Of a stretch of DNA of 64,000 nt, positions 9,299 through 20,925 are shown piece by piece. The stretch spans positions 186,001 through 250,000 of the forward strand of contig NCKB01000002.1 in the NCBI GenBank assembly GCA_002279065.1, given 5' to 3'. A program made the position numbers and the translations under genes. Source of the DNA: Lysobacterales bacterium 15-68-25 (GTDB lineage Bacteria; Pseudomonadota; Gammaproteobacteria; Xanthomonadales; Rhodanobacteraceae). Positions within the stretch are counted from its first letter, which is position 1. Every line of letters starts with the position of its first letter. Under the pieces are notes generated by a model. That model searched no databases and had not been told where the DNA came from. It worked only from the letters and a program-made list of their open reading frames with translations.

Positions 9299-9722
9299 CG
9301 AGGTTCTCCGGAGGTAGGCGGTGGGGTGAGGGCGACCGCGCGGCCTGCATCGGCTACACTGGGGCGCCCATGAAGCGCGGGTCGTTCCGTAATGAGGACA
9401 GCTGGATCGCCGTTGCGGCGGAGTTCCATTCCAGCCTAACTCGGGGCGCGATTCAAGCGATTCAAGGCACCGTCCAGCGGGTGGTTCCGTTGACATAGGC
9501 AAGGGTCTGGCCCAGCCGCCCACCCTTGCCTATGCCAGCGGAGCTGCCGGCCCGGGCCACTCCAGCCGGCGCCCGCCACGGTGCGCAACGGCGCTGCGCG
9601 GAGCTTCATCCGCCCGGCGTCCACGCCCCCTCCCTCGCGCCGAACCACCACCTGTCCCAAGGCCATGCGGCGGCGGGACCGGGCAGGCGCCCCGCGCCGC
9701 CCGCCAGAGACTGCTACCTGAC
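9299..9722. other. Divergent trxA/rhlB intergenic region (424 bp)
   Basis: No convincing gene was found here. It must hold the promoters for trxA (minus) and rhlB (plus), though no clear -35/-10 pair stands out. The one obvious structure is a perfect 13-bp inverted repeat at 9494-9534, listed separately. The last 190 bases before rhlB are GC-rich and lack a strong Shine-Dalgarno (CTGCTACCTGAC precedes the ATG). Confidence 0.5.
9494..9534. repeat. Perfect 13-bp inverted repeat upstream of rhlB
   Basis: CATAGGCAAGGGT (9494-9506) is the exact reverse complement of ACCCTTGCCTATG (9522-9534), separated by a 15-base C-rich spacer. There is no T-run on either side, so it is not a standard terminator. 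TTGACA at 9490-9495 overlaps its left edge but has no -10 partner at 17 bases. It could be an operator for a dimeric regulator or a leader hairpin for rhlB. Confidence 0.6.
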
Positions 9723-11453
9723 ATGTCCGAAACCGTTCTCACCGATACCTTCTTCACCAATTTCGACCTGCATCCGCTGCTCGCCCAGGGCCTGGCCGAC
9801 GCCGGTTTCACCCGCTGCACGCCGATCCAGGAACTGACCCTGCCGGTGGCGCTGACCGGCCGCGACGTCGCCGGCCAGGCACAGACCGGCACCGGCAAGA
9901 CCTGCGCCTTCCTGGTCGCGATGATGAACCGCCTGCTGACCCAGCCGGCCGCCGCCGATCGCAAGGATTCCGATCCGCGCGCCCTGGTCATCGCCCCGAC
10001 CCGCGAACTGGCCATCCAGATCGACAAGGACGCCCGCAACGTCGGCCGCCACACCGGCCTGAAGACCGCGCTGATCTACGGTGGCGTCGACTACGACAAG
10101 CAGCGCCAGCAGCTCAAGGACGGCTGCGACATCATCATCGCCACCCCCGGCCGCCTGCTCGACTACTACAAGCAGAACGTGTTCGGCCTGGGCAGCGTCG
10201 AGGTGATGGTGATCGACGAGGCCGACCGCATGTTCGACCTCGGCTTCATCAAGGACGTGCGCTACATCTTCCGCCGCCTGCCGTCGCGCGAGCAGCGCCA
10301 GGTGCTGCTGTTCTCCGCCACGCTCAGCCACCGCGTGCTGGAGCTGGCCTACGAGCACATGCACGAGGCCGAGAAGCTGGTGGTGGAGACCGACAACGTC
10401 ACCGCCGACCGCGTGCGCCAGGTCGTCTACTTCCCGGCCAAGGAAGAGAAGATGCCGCTGCTGCTCAACCTGCTGGAGCGCACCCAGGCCGAGCGCAGCA
10501 TCGTGTTCGTCAACACCAAGGCGGCCGCCGAGCGCATCACCGACCGGCTCAAGCGCCAGGGCTACCGTGTCGGCGCGCTGTCCGGCGACGTGCCGCAGCT
10601 CAAGCGCCAGAAGCTGCTGCAGCGGTTCCAGGAAAGCCAGCTCGACATCCTCGTCTGCACCGACGTGGCCGCCCGCGGCCTGCACATCCCGGCGGTCAGC
10701 CACGTCTTCAACTATGACCTGCCGCAGGACGCCGAGGACTACGTGCACCGCATCGGCCGCACCGCGCGGCTGGGCGCCGAGGGCGACGCGATCAGCTTCG
10801 CCTGCGACCTGTATGCGATGAGCCTGCCGGACATCGAGGCCTACATCGGCCAGAAGATCCCGGTGGCCACGGTGGATCCCGAGCTGCTGGTGATGCCGAA
10901 GCCGAAGGAGCTCGACCCGCAGTTCGCCGCCGAGGCGGCAGCCGACAGTGCGGCCTTCGGCGACCGCGTGGAATCGCGCGACGGCGATCGGAAGTCGCCG
11001 CGCGGCGGTCGTCGCGAAGGCGGTCGCGGCGAGGGGCGCGGGCCGCGTCCGCCCCGTCCGCCGCGTGCCGAACGTCAGGCGGCCGAGGTCCCTGTGCCGG
11101 CCGAGGCTGCGGTCGTCGCGTCCGGCGAGCCGGCCACGGCGCCCGACGCCACGCCGACCGACGCCGCCGACGCGCCGCGCAAGCGCCGTCGCCGACGCGG
11201 AGGGCGCAACCGTCGTCGCGACGGCGAGGGCGTTGCGGCCGAAGCCGCGCCGGCCACGGGGGCGTCGAAGCCGGAGGCCGGGCATGCCGAACGGGGCAAT
11301 CGCCGCCCACCGCGCGAGCGCCACCACGGCGGCGAGGCGGCAGCACGCCCATCGCGCCAGGTTGCGCTGCAGTCGGGTATCGCGAGCGAGGCACCTGCAC
11401 CGAAGAAGCCCGGCTTTTTCCGTCGCCTGACGCGGTTGTTCACCGGCCGCTGA
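9723..11453 (+). CDS. rhlB: ATP-dependent RNA helicase RhlB with basic C-terminal tail
   Basis: RhlB is the DEAD-box helicase that unwinds RNA for the degradosome. The 576-residue protein starts at ATG 9723 and shows the Q motif ([14 protein letters not shown]), Walker [13 protein letters not shown] in [16 protein letters not shown] in [10 protein letters not shown], and the HRIGRTAR motif VI. About 400 residues make the helicase core; the remaining 170 are low-complexity, rich in Arg, Gly, Ala and Pro, with clusters such as [16 protein letters not shown], and end in the aromatic [17 protein letters not shown]. coli RhlB has 421 residues, so the tail is long. The family assignment over RhlE or SrmB rests on the start sequence and position next to trxA-rho. 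Confidence 0.92.
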   Translation: MSETVLTDTFFTNFDLHPLLAQGLADAGFTRCTPIQELTLPVALTGRDVAGQAQTGTGKTCAFLVAMMNRLLTQPAAADRKDSDPRALVIAPTRELAIQIDKDARNVGRHTGLKTALIYGGVDYDKQRQQLKDGCDIIIATPGRLLDYYKQNVFGLGSVEVMVIDEADRMFDLGFIKDVRYIFRRLPSREQRQVLLFSATLSHRVLELAYEHMHEAEKLVVETDNVTADRVRQVVYFPAKEEKMPLLLNLLERTQAERSIVFVNTKAAAERITDRLKRQGYRVGALSGDVPQLKRQKLLQRFQESQLDILVCTDVAARGLHIPAVSHVFNYDLPQDAEDYVHRIGRTARLGAEGDAISFACDLYAMSLPDIEAYIGQKIPVATVDPELLVMPKPKELDPQFAAEAAADSAAFGDRVESRDGDRKSPRGGRREGGRGEGRGPRPPRPPRAERQAAEVPVPAEAAVVASGEPATAPDATPTDAADAPRKRRRRRGGRNRRRDGEGVAAEAAPATGASKPEAGHAERGNRRPPRERHHGGEAAARPSRQVALQSGIASEAPAPKKPGFFRRLTRLFTGR

Positions 11454-11468
11454 GCGCCGGGCGGAAAA

Positions 11469-11496
11469 GGGCCGCCCCGGTCTTCCGGGGTGGCCC
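11469..11496. repeat. Near-perfect hairpin between rhlB and ftsE
   Basis: GGGCCGCCCCGG (11469-11480), loop TCTT, CCGGGGTGGCCC (11485-11496): a 12-bp stem with one G-T pair. On the plus strand no T-run follows, so termination of rhlB by the intrinsic route is doubtful; on the minus strand CCCTTTT follows but no minus gene ends here. It may stabilise the rhlB 3' end. Confidence 0.45.
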
Positions 11497-11557
11497 AACT
11501 TGCGCTGCGCATCCCGTATCCTTGCTGCTTGGTGGGACGGCAACGTCGGGGAATGCG

Positions 11558-12235
11558 GTGATCCGCTTTGACCAGGTAAGCAAGCGTTACGAAAGTGGCC
11601 ACGAGGCCATATCGCAGCTCACGTTCGAGGTGGGCGACGGCGAGATGGCCTTCGTCACCGGCCATTCCGGCGCCGGCAAGAGCACGCTGCTCAAGCTGCT
11701 CGCGCTGATCGAGCGGCCCTCCGGCGGGCAGATCCAGCTCGACGGCCAGAGCCTGGGCAAGATCGGCCGCGGCGGCATTCCGAAGCTGCGCCGGCGCATC
11801 GGCATGGTGTTCCAGGACCACCGCCTGCTGATGGATCGCACCGTCTTCGACAACGTCGAGCTGCCGCTGGTGATCGGCGGCCTCGCGCCTGCCGAGCGTG
11901 GCAAACGCGTGCGCGCGGCGCTGGAAAAGGTCGGCCTGCTCGCCTACGAGCGCCAGTTGCCGGCCACCCTCTCCACCGGCGAGCAGCAGCGCGTGGGCAT
12001 CGCGCGCGCCATCGTGGCGCGGCCGGCGCTGCTGATCGCCGACGAGCCGACCGGCAACCTCGATCCGCAACTGGCGGTGGAGATCATGGGCCTGTTCGCC
12101 GAGTTCCAGCAGGTCGGCACCACCGTGCTGGTGGCCAGCCACGACCTGCCGCTGATCAAGCGCATGAAGAAGCGGGTCGTGGTGCTGGACCACGGCCGCC
12201 TGGTGGCCGACGTACCGGCGCAGGAGGTACTGTGA
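11558..12235 (+). CDS. ftsE: Cell division ATP-binding protein FtsE
   Basis: FtsE is the ATPase partner of FtsX; the pair controls periplasmic murein hydrolases at the septum. The 225-residue protein has Walker A GHSGAGKST, Q-loop VFQDHRLL, an ABC signature read as LSTGEQQR, Walker B LLIADEPTGNLD and the switch His in ASHDL. GTG at 11558 is taken as start because VIRFDQVSKRY aligns with family N-termini and GGGGA precedes it; an in-frame upstream codon at 11522 is possible. Its stop overlaps the ftsX start (GTGA, 12232-12235), indicating translational coupling. Confidence 0.95.
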   Translation: MIRFDQVSKRYESGHEAISQLTFEVGDGEMAFVTGHSGAGKSTLLKLLALIERPSGGQIQLDGQSLGKIGRGGIPKLRRRIGMVFQDHRLLMDRTVFDNVELPLVIGGLAPAERGKRVRAALEKVGLLAYERQLPATLSTGEQQRVGIARAIVARPALLIADEPTGNLDPQLAVEIMGLFAEFQQVGTTVLVASHDLPLIKRMKKRVVVLDHGRLVADVPAQEVL

Positions 12236-13212
12236 GCGCCCGTCCCGACACCTCGTCCGAGGCGGCCGGCCGCGACGCGCGCAGCCGCCGCAGCGAGTCC
12301 CGCCGTGTCGGCGGCTGGGCCGAGCACCATCGCTGGAGCGCGTCGGCCAGTCTGGGCCGCCTGCTCGGCCGCCCCTTCGGCACCCTGATGACCGTGGCCG
12401 TGATCGGCCTGGCCCTCGCGCTGCCGCTGGCGTTCTACCTGCTGCTGGGCAACGTCCAGCGGATGGGGGATGCGATGGGCCAGCGGCAGGCGGTGAGCGT
12501 GTTCCTCAAGCCCGGCCAGGGCGACGCCGCGGCGCAGCTGCTGGCGAAGAGTATCGGCGAGCGCGCGGATGTCTCCGCCGTAACGGTCAAGACCCCGCAG
12601 CAGGGCATGGACGAACTGGCCGCGATGCAGGGGTTCAGCGGCGCGCTGCATGCGCTGGACGACAACCCGCTGCCCTACGTCCTGCAGGTGATGCCGAAGG
12701 ACGCGCTCGACGCCGGGGCGGTGCAGGACCTGGTGACCGCGCTGCGCGACGAGCGCGGCGTTGACATGGTGCAGGACAGCGGCAGCTGGCGGCAGCGGCT
12801 GGACGCGCTGCTCGGGCTGGGCAACCGCATCGTCGGCGTGCTCGCACTGTTGTTGTCGCTGGCCGCGGTGCTGGTGGTGGGCAACACGGTGCGGGTGGAC
12901 ATCGCCGGGCGCGTCGAGGAAATCGGCGTGCTGATGCTGGTCGGCGCCAGCGGGCCGTTCGTGCGGCGTCCCTATCTATATGCCGGCATCTGGTACGGGC
13001 TGTTCGGTGGCGTGGTCGCCTCGCTGGTGGCAGTGGCGATCGAGTTGTCGCTGCTGGCGCCGGTCGAGCGCCTGAACGCCGCCTACGCCGGCAAGCTGTC
13101 GATCGGCGCGCTGCCGCTGTGGCTGTTGCTCGCGACGCCCCTGGCGGCCGCGCTGCTTGGCTGGGTCGGTGCGCGGCTGGTCAGCGCATGGCAGCTGCGG
13201 CGGGTGGCCTGA
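12232..13212 (+). CDS. ftsX: Cell division permease-like protein FtsX
   Basis: This 326-residue inner-membrane protein has the FtsX layout: a cytosolic N-terminal arm of about 45 residues, a first membrane helix (LMTVAVIGLALALPLAFYLL), a periplasmic domain of about 130 residues, and three further helices near residues 200-225, 250-280 and 295-315. FtsX carries the FtsE signal across the membrane to peptidoglycan hydrolase activators. The GTG start overlaps the ftsE stop. The N-terminal arm is unusually rich in Arg and Ser (RDARSRRSESRR). No terminator was seen before the response regulator gene 148 bases on. Confidence 0.95.
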   Translation: MSARPDTSSEAAGRDARSRRSESRRVGGWAEHHRWSASASLGRLLGRPFGTLMTVAVIGLALALPLAFYLLLGNVQRMGDAMGQRQAVSVFLKPGQGDAAAQLLAKSIGERADVSAVTVKTPQQGMDELAAMQGFSGALHALDDNPLPYVLQVMPKDALDAGAVQDLVTALRDERGVDMVQDSGSWRQRLDALLGLGNRIVGVLALLLSLAAVLVVGNTVRVDIAGRVEEIGVLMLVGASGPFVRRPYLYAGIWYGLFGGVVASLVAVAIELSLLAPVERLNAAYAGKLSIGALPLWLLLATPLAAALLGWVGARLVSAWQLRRVA

Positions 13213-13360
13213 TGTCCGGACGACTGTTTGCGGTGACGGTGGTCGCAGCAGGCCGGATGGCCGATAGGGCAGCATCGGAGGTTGCGGCAAAGTTGACGGG
13301 AGCCGGGAAGATCGTGTGTCGGAAGCTGCGGGCAACGGCCAAGTGGCGCGGAGTGTCCGC

Positions 13361-14206
13361 ATGAATACCAGCATCAGCAGCCGCAGCATCGGTGAGGCAC
13401 CACGCGTGCTCGTGGTCGACGGCTCCAAGGTGGTTCGCCAGCTGATCACCCGCGTGCTGGCTGCCGAACTGCCGGCGGCCGAAGTGGTCGGTTGCGCCAC
13501 CGGCGAGGAGGCCCAGCGCGAGCTGCAGGCCGGCGCCTTCGATTTCATCACCGTCGCGTTGCGTCTGCCCGACATGGACGGACTGGAACTGGCGCGTTAC
13601 GTGCGCGAGTCGGCGCCGCAGGCCTATGTGCCGATCGTGGTCGTCTCCGGCGACGTGGACGATCGCCTGCATCGCCGGGCGCTCGGTGAACATGTGACCG
13701 ACTATTTCGACAAGTCGCTGGGGTTCCCGGCTCTGGGTGCCTTCATCCGGGGATATGTCAGTCCCGAGGCGACGGCCACCGGCACCGTGCTCTACGTGGA
13801 GGACAGCCGCGTGGTCGCGCTGGCCACCCGCCGCATGATGGAGCGCTGCGGGCTGACCGTGCGCCACGTGGTCAGCGTGGAAGATGCGATCGCGCTGCTG
13901 GAGGCCGACCGCGAGCTGGGTTGGGTTGGCGCGGATGTCGTGCTTACCGACGTAAGCCTCAAGGGCAAGCTCACCGGCGGCGATCTGCTCGAGCGTATCC
14001 GCACCGACTTCGGTTACGGCAAGGGCAGGTTGCCGGTGCTGGTCATGACCGGCGACGAGAATCCTGCGAACCAGGCAGCGCTGCTCAGGGCGGGTGCCAA
14101 TGATCTGGTCGAGAAGCCGGTCGAGGAAAACCTGCTGATCACCAAGCTGTTGTTCCAGCTGCGCGTGGCGCAGCACATGCGATCGCTCCACGAACCGCCG
14201 GCATGA
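13361..14206 (+). CDS. Response regulator with two receiver domains, the first degenerate
   Basis: The 281-residue protein consists of two tandem CheY-like receiver domains (about 14-140 and 145-270) and no output domain. Domain 2 has VLYVEDS, the phospho-acceptor Asp in [10 protein letters not shown] and the conserved Lys in LVEKPVEE. In domain 1 the same position, four residues before Pro in [10 protein letters not shown], is Ala66, so it probably cannot be phosphorylated, though a Lys remains in YFDKS. ATG 13361 has GGAG upstream. The stop overlaps the ung start (ATGA). No histidine kinase gene is nearby. It likely works as a signalling switch or partner-binding protein; partner unknown. 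Confidence 0.85.
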   Translation: MNTSISSRSIGEAPRVLVVDGSKVVRQLITRVLAAELPAAEVVGCATGEEAQRELQAGAFDFITVALRLPDMDGLELARYVRESAPQAYVPIVVVSGDVDDRLHRRALGEHVTDYFDKSLGFPALGAFIRGYVSPEATATGTVLYVEDSRVVALATRRMMERCGLTVRHVVSVEDAIALLEADRELGWVGADVVLTDVSLKGKLTGGDLLERIRTDFGYGKGRLPVLVMTGDENPANQAALLRAGANDLVEKPVEENLLITKLLFQLRVAQHMRSLHEPPA

Positions 14207-14949
14207 GCGGCGACCGCGTGCGCCTGGAGCCGGGCTGGAAAGCCCGCATCGGCGATTACCTGGAGCGTCCGGACATGCAGGCCCTGGCGGCGTTCCTGCG
14301 GGCGGAAAAGCGCGCGGGCAAGGTGATCTATCCGCCCGGACCGGAAATCTTCGCGGCGTTCGACCACACCCCGTTCGACGCGGTGCGCGTGGTGATCCTC
14401 GGCCAGGATCCCTACCACGGGCCCGGACAGGCCCATGGCCTGTGCTTTTCGGTGCGCCCGGGCGTGCGGATCCCGCCGTCGCTGGACAACATCTTCAAGG
14501 AGATCAGCCGCGATCTCGGGCTCCCGCGGCCAGACCACGGCTGCCTCACGCCGTGGGCCGACCGCGGGGTGCTGCTGCTCAACGCGGTGCTTACCGTCGA
14601 GCAGGGCCTGGCCGGTTCGCATCAGGGCAAGGGCTGGGAGGGCTTCACGGATGCCGCGATCGAGGCGCTGAACCGCGATCGCGAGGGGCTGGTGTTCCTG
14701 TTGTGGGGCAGTTACGCCCAGCGCAAGGGTCGATTGATCGATTCGCGCCGCCATTGCGTACTGACCTCCGTGCATCCGTCGCCGCTGTCGGCACACCGGG
14801 GGTTCATCGGCTGCGGGCATTTCTCCAAGGCCAACGCCTGGCTGGAGAGGCACGGCCAGGCGCCGATCGACTGGTCGCTGCCACCCCGGGCCCGGCTCGA
14901 GGCGGCGCTGGCGGCTTCACGGCCGGCGAACGTCCCGCGTGGAGAATGA
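14203..14949 (+). CDS. ung: Uracil-DNA glycosylase, family 1
   Basis: Ung removes uracil from DNA to start base-excision repair. The 248-residue protein carries the catalytic water-activating motif GQDPYHG with Asp69, the uracil-binding segment [25 protein letters not shown], and the leucine-loop [11 protein letters not shown]. Length and motifs are standard for the family. The ATG overlaps the stop of the response regulator gene, so the two are translated together. The CIRCE-bearing rpoH control region follows after about 100 bases. Confidence 0.96.
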   Translation: MSGDRVRLEPGWKARIGDYLERPDMQALAAFLRAEKRAGKVIYPPGPEIFAAFDHTPFDAVRVVILGQDPYHGPGQAHGLCFSVRPGVRIPPSLDNIFKEISRDLGLPRPDHGCLTPWADRGVLLLNAVLTVEQGLAGSHQGKGWEGFTDAAIEALNRDREGLVFLLWGSYAQRKGRLIDSRRHCVLTSVHPSPLSAHRGFIGCGHFSKANAWLERHGQAPIDWSLPPRARLEAALAASRPANVPRGE

Positions 14950-15035
14950 AGGATTCACCGGGACGCTGGACTTGGCGGGGGACTTTCTGTACCATTGAGT
15001 TTATTAAGTCGACGCGGTAGCCGGTTTGCCGCGCC

Positions 15036-15064
15036 GGAACTTTGCAGCGGTTTTAGCACTCCAA
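15036..15064 (+). promoter_or_regulatory. Sigma-E-like promoter of rpoH
   Basis: GGAACTT at 15036-15042 matches the sigma-E -35 consensus, and TCCAA at 15060-15064 fits the looser TC-N2-A form of the -10, with a 17-base spacer. Transcription would start around 15069-15071, inside the CIRCE element. E. coli rpoH also has a sigma-E promoter. The -10 is not a strong match, so this is a proposal. Confidence 0.55.
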
Positions 15065-15079
15065 CCATGAGAGTGCTAA
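15053..15079. promoter_or_regulatory. CIRCE element (HrcA operator) upstream of rpoH
   Basis: TTAGCACTC (15053-15061), nine bases, GAGTGCTAA (15071-15079): an exact match to the CIRCE consensus with the canonical N9 spacer. HrcA binds CIRCE and represses heat-shock genes such as groESL and dnaK. Here it overlaps the -10 of the proposed sigma-E promoter and ends 27 bases before the rpoH ATG, so bound HrcA should block rpoH transcription. If transcribed, it could also form a hairpin next to the ribosome site at 15094-15098. Confidence 0.93.
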
Positions 15080-15106
15080 GCTGCCCCTTATCTGGAGGTT
15101 CCGCCC

Positions 15107-15970
<864 letters not shown>

Positions 15971-15998
15971 CCCGCCGCGACGAGCGGATCGAGAGAGA

Positions 15999-16026
15999 GA
16001 AAAACGGCCCCTCGGGGCCGTTTTTC
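15999..16026 (+). terminator. Intrinsic terminator after rpoH
   Basis: Stem GAAAAACGGCCCC (15999-16011) and GGGGCCGTTTTTC (16014-16026) with a 2-base centre and a T5 run. It lies 28 bases past the rpoH stop and 22 bases before the end of convergent tal, and its A-run allows it to serve both genes. Confidence 0.9.
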
Positions 16027-16048
16027 GTTGCGCAGTCCGAAGCCTGCG

Positions 16049-17002
16049 TCAGAGCTTGTTGGCGAGCAGCTTTTCGAGCTTCAGCTGATCGGCGGCGAAC
16101 TTGCGAATGCCGTCTGCCAGCTTGTCCGTGGCCATCGGATCTTCGTTGTGGCCCCAGTGGAAGGCGGGCTCGCTCATCGGTTCCGGCGGCGGCACCTGCT
16201 TCCCGCCGTCCTCAAGCGCGCGCGGCAGCGGATCGTGGCTGGCGTCGAGCTTCTCCAGCAGCTCCGGGCTGATCGTGAGGCGGTCGCAGCCGGCCAGGGC
16301 GCGGATCTGCCCGGTGTTGCGGAAGCTGGCGCCCATCACCACGGTCTCGAAGCCGTGGCGCTTGTACCAGTCGTAGATGCGGCGCACGGATTTCACACCG
16401 GGGTCTTCGTGCGGCTCGAAGCTGTCCGCGTCGGTGTTGGCGACGTACCAGTCGTAGATGCGGCCGACGAACGGCGAGATCAGGAACACGCCCGCCTCGG
16501 CGCATGCCACTGCCTGCTCGAACGAGAACAGCAGGGTCAGGTTGCACTGGATGCCGCGGCGCTCGAGCTGCTCGGCGGCACGGATGCCGGCCCAGGTCGA
16601 AGCGATCTTGATCAGGATGCGGTCCCGCTTGACCCCCGCGTCCTCGTACAGGCCGATCAGTCGCTCGGCCTTGGCGATGGTCGCTTCGGTATCGAACGAC
16701 AGGCGCGCGTCCACTTCGGTGGAAACGCGGCCCGGAACTAGGTCGAGGATCTTGCGGCCGACCGCCACGGCAAGATGGTCGCTGGCGTCGGCGAGCTGCT
16801 GCTCGCGATCGTTGCCTTGCCCCTTCGCGAACGCCACCGCCTCGTCCAGCAGGGCGGCGTAGGCGGGGATGCCGGCAGCCTTCAGCAACAGCGACGGGTT
16901 GGTCGTTGCATCGACCGGCTTGTAACGGGCGATCGCCTCGATGTCGCCCGTGTCGGCGACCACGGTGGTGTATTGGCGTAGTTGTTCGAGCTGCGATGCC
17001 AT
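16049..17002 (-). CDS. tal: Transaldolase (TalB type)
   Basis: Transaldolase moves a three-carbon unit between sugar phosphates in the pentose phosphate pathway. The 317-residue protein has [13 protein letters not shown] near the N-terminus, the Schiff-base lysine in [25 protein letters not shown] and FVGRIYDWY, all typical of the classical E. coli TalB class. Start ATG 17002 ([11 protein letters not shown]) matches the family and has GGAGG upstream on the minus strand; the frame is open to 17149 without homologous sequence. It shares the terminator at 15999 with rpoH and lies downstream of priA. Confidence 0.95.
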   Translation of the reverse strand: MASQLEQLRQYTTVVADTGDIEAIARYKPVDATTNPSLLLKAAGIPAYAALLDEAVAFAKGQGNDREQQLADASDHLAVAVGRKILDLVPGRVSTEVDARLSFDTEATIAKAERLIGLYEDAGVKRDRILIKIASTWAGIRAAEQLERRGIQCNLTLLFSFEQAVACAEAGVFLISPFVGRIYDWYVANTDADSFEPHEDPGVKSVRRIYDWYKRHGFETVVMGASFRNTGQIRALAGCDRLTISPELLEKLDASHDPLPRALEDGGKQVPPPEPMSEPAFHWGHNEDPMATDKLADGIRKFAADQLKLEKLLANKL

Positions 17003-17067
17003 GGGGCCTCCTTCACGTGAGCCGGAAATTATAGGGCCCGCGGGTCGTTCCGCCGTGACGGCTTGGT

Positions 17068-19245
<2,178 letters not shown>

Positions 19246-19673
19246 GGCTACCTCGGGGCGCGCCAGTGTAGCCGGCCGGCGGCATGGCCCTCGTCGGACC
19301 GCGCCGCCTGCCGAAGCGGCCGTACCTCCGGCTCCTTGCCGCCGATTGCTCCACCCGACTCTAGGAAGCCGGGATAAGTGCCCCCTTTCCGTGGAGTTTT
19401 TCGCTTATCCACAGCTACTGTGGATAACTTTGTGGATGGAGCGGGGAAGGGGGGGCTTCAGCCCCGTCACGGCGGCCTTCACGACGCTCTGTGCAAGAAT
19501 TGAGCATGAAAAATAGGCTTTTGTTTTCAGTAATTTACATGCGTTGTTCAAGTGCGCTTCATGCAGATGCCATGGAACCGTCGCGTGGCTTGACACTCCG
19601 ATGACGCTGTGCAAAACCCCGGCGCCCTGGCAAGGGGCGAGACCGCAAACGTCGATCGACTGTGACGCACGCC
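19246..19673. other. Intergenic region upstream of priA (428 bp)
   Basis: No gene is supported. The region contains the priA promoter area on the minus strand, the paired DnaA boxes at 19405-19439, and an AT-richer stretch at 19495-19545 (AAAAATAGGCTTTTGTTTTCAGTAATTTACATG) noted only as composition: AT-rich DNA beside DnaA boxes is the pattern of an unwinding region, but there is no array of boxes. Confidence 0.4.
19405..19439. promoter_or_regulatory. Paired inverted DnaA boxes
   Basis: TTATCCACA at 19405-19413 and its exact reverse complement TGTGGATAA at 19419-19427 are two consensus DnaA boxes facing each other; extended by one base they form a 10-bp palindrome around CTA. A third, degenerate box (TGTGGATGG) is at 19431-19439. 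Likely a DnaA-binding site used for regulation or DnaA titration. Confidence 0.65.
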
Positions 19674-20813
19674 TCAGTGGGAAAGGCCGATGGCGAGGGC
19701 CAGGAGGAGCGCCAGCATCAGCAACCAGAGATAGCACCAACCCACGGCGAGGTACTTCACCAGGGTCATGCCCCAGCCCTGCCGGTAGATGCGTTTCTGC
19801 ATCAGCAGCAGATAGATGGGGACCCACAGGGCGAGCGCCCACCCCAGCGCATGGATGGGCGCCGCCGTCCAGGCGGCCAGGGGGATGAGCCAGCCACCCA
19901 GCTCGGCCAGACCCACGCCCAGCAGCAAGGCCAGGAACAGGAAGGCGTGGCTGTGCAGGGCGACGATCAGATGCTCCATGTAGAGCCGCCGCTTGAACAG
20001 GTAGAACAGCTTCAGCAGCAGGGCGAACAGCGGCAGCATCACCAGCAGAGCCTGCGGGATCGACGAAAACAACTGTGCCACGACGCGTTCGCGCGCTTCG
20101 GGATCGCCGCGACGGAGCACCCGCATGTTCGACCGCATGTGTTCCAGGGCGACGGTCAGGCGCCGGTTGGCGAATTCCGGCAGCCAGCTCACCTCGACCG
20201 GATCGTCGTGGACGTCCGCCGCCTGCGTGTCGTCGCGCTTGGCCCGGGCGGCACTGTCCTTGCCTGCCGGGGCCGGCCGTTCCAGTTCGGCCTGGCGGTC
20301 GGCCGCAGCGGTGCGCAGGCGGGCCTCGGCCAAGCCGACGGCGGTCAGGGCGGCGGCGTTCGTGCCTGCGGCCTTGCGGGCGGCTTCCAGCTGGGCGATC
20401 TGCCTGTCGAGCACCTGCCGGACTTCGGCCGGCGTCTGCGCCGCGGCCAGGGCCTGTCGGACTGCCCTGTCGCTGTTGACAGTCACCGGCGACGGCGCGT
20501 CCAGAACCATGTGGCAGACCGCGAATGCCAGCAGGCAGAGCACGAACATCAGGCGGAAAGGGGCGATGTAGCGAACCCTGCGCCCGGCGAAGTATTCCAG
20601 TGTCAGGAAGCCGGGCTTCAGCAGCAGCGGTGGCAGCGTATGGACGATGCGCCCGTCCACGTGCAACACCATGTCCATGCCATCCTCGAGCATGTGGTGC
20701 ACCGGTTTGAGCACGCTGTGGACCGATTGTCCGCAGTGGTGGCAGAACTCCCCTTCCATCGCGGTGCCGCAGTTGGCGCAGTACACGGTGTCGGCGCGGT
20801 CGAGCTGGTTCAT
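19674..20813 (-). CDS. Zinc-ribbon membrane protein, DUF3667-like
   Basis: The 379-residue protein begins with a zinc ribbon (YCANCGTAMEGEFCHHCGQ, two CxxC pairs) at residues 11-30, has one hydrophobic segment near 80-105 (APFRLMFVLCLLAFAVCHMVL), a charged and Ala-rich stretch of about 130 residues with coiled-coil character, and four to five membrane helices in the last 150 residues. This arrangement recalls DUF3667 proteins, whose function is not known to me. ATG 20813 (MNQLDRADTVYCANCG) has AGGAAGG upstream; the frame is open to 20978 but carries no extra domain. It is divergent from the MATE transporter gene. Confidence 0.75.
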   Translation of the reverse strand: MNQLDRADTVYCANCGTAMEGEFCHHCGQSVHSVLKPVHHMLEDGMDMVLHVDGRIVHTLPPLLLKPGFLTLEYFAGRRVRYIAPFRLMFVLCLLAFAVCHMVLDAPSPVTVNSDRAVRQALAAAQTPAEVRQVLDRQIAQLEAARKAAGTNAAALTAVGLAEARLRTAAADRQAELERPAPAGKDSAARAKRDDTQAADVHDDPVEVSWLPEFANRRLTVALEHMRSNMRVLRRGDPEARERVVAQLFSSIPQALLVMLPLFALLLKLFYLFKRRLYMEHLIVALHSHAFLFLALLLGVGLAELGGWLIPLAAWTAAPIHALGWALALWVPIYLLLMQKRIYRQGWGMTLVKYLAVGWCYLWLLMLALLLALAIGLSH

Positions 20814-20925
20814 CGATGGCCCCTTCCTCTGGAAGCCCGCGATGGTGTCACAAGGGCGGCATCGGGGCAGCCCTGCCGGCGGCTCCGGTCCGTTAAACTG
20901 CCGGGCCGCTTCGAACGAACCCGTC

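Noticed and set aside
9490-9513. Sigma-70 promoter using TTGACA at 9490.
   Set aside because: No -10-like sequence lies 16-18 bases downstream, and the hexamer is part of the inverted repeat.
11469-11496. Intrinsic terminator for rhlB.
   Set aside because: The stem is good but AACTTG follows on the plus strand, without a T-run. It was kept only as a hairpin.
19405-19545. Chromosomal origin (oriC) at the DnaA boxes upstream of priA.
   Set aside because: No dnaA, dnaN, rpmH or gidA-type neighbours are present, and only two perfect boxes were seen. A regulatory or titration site is the more modest reading.
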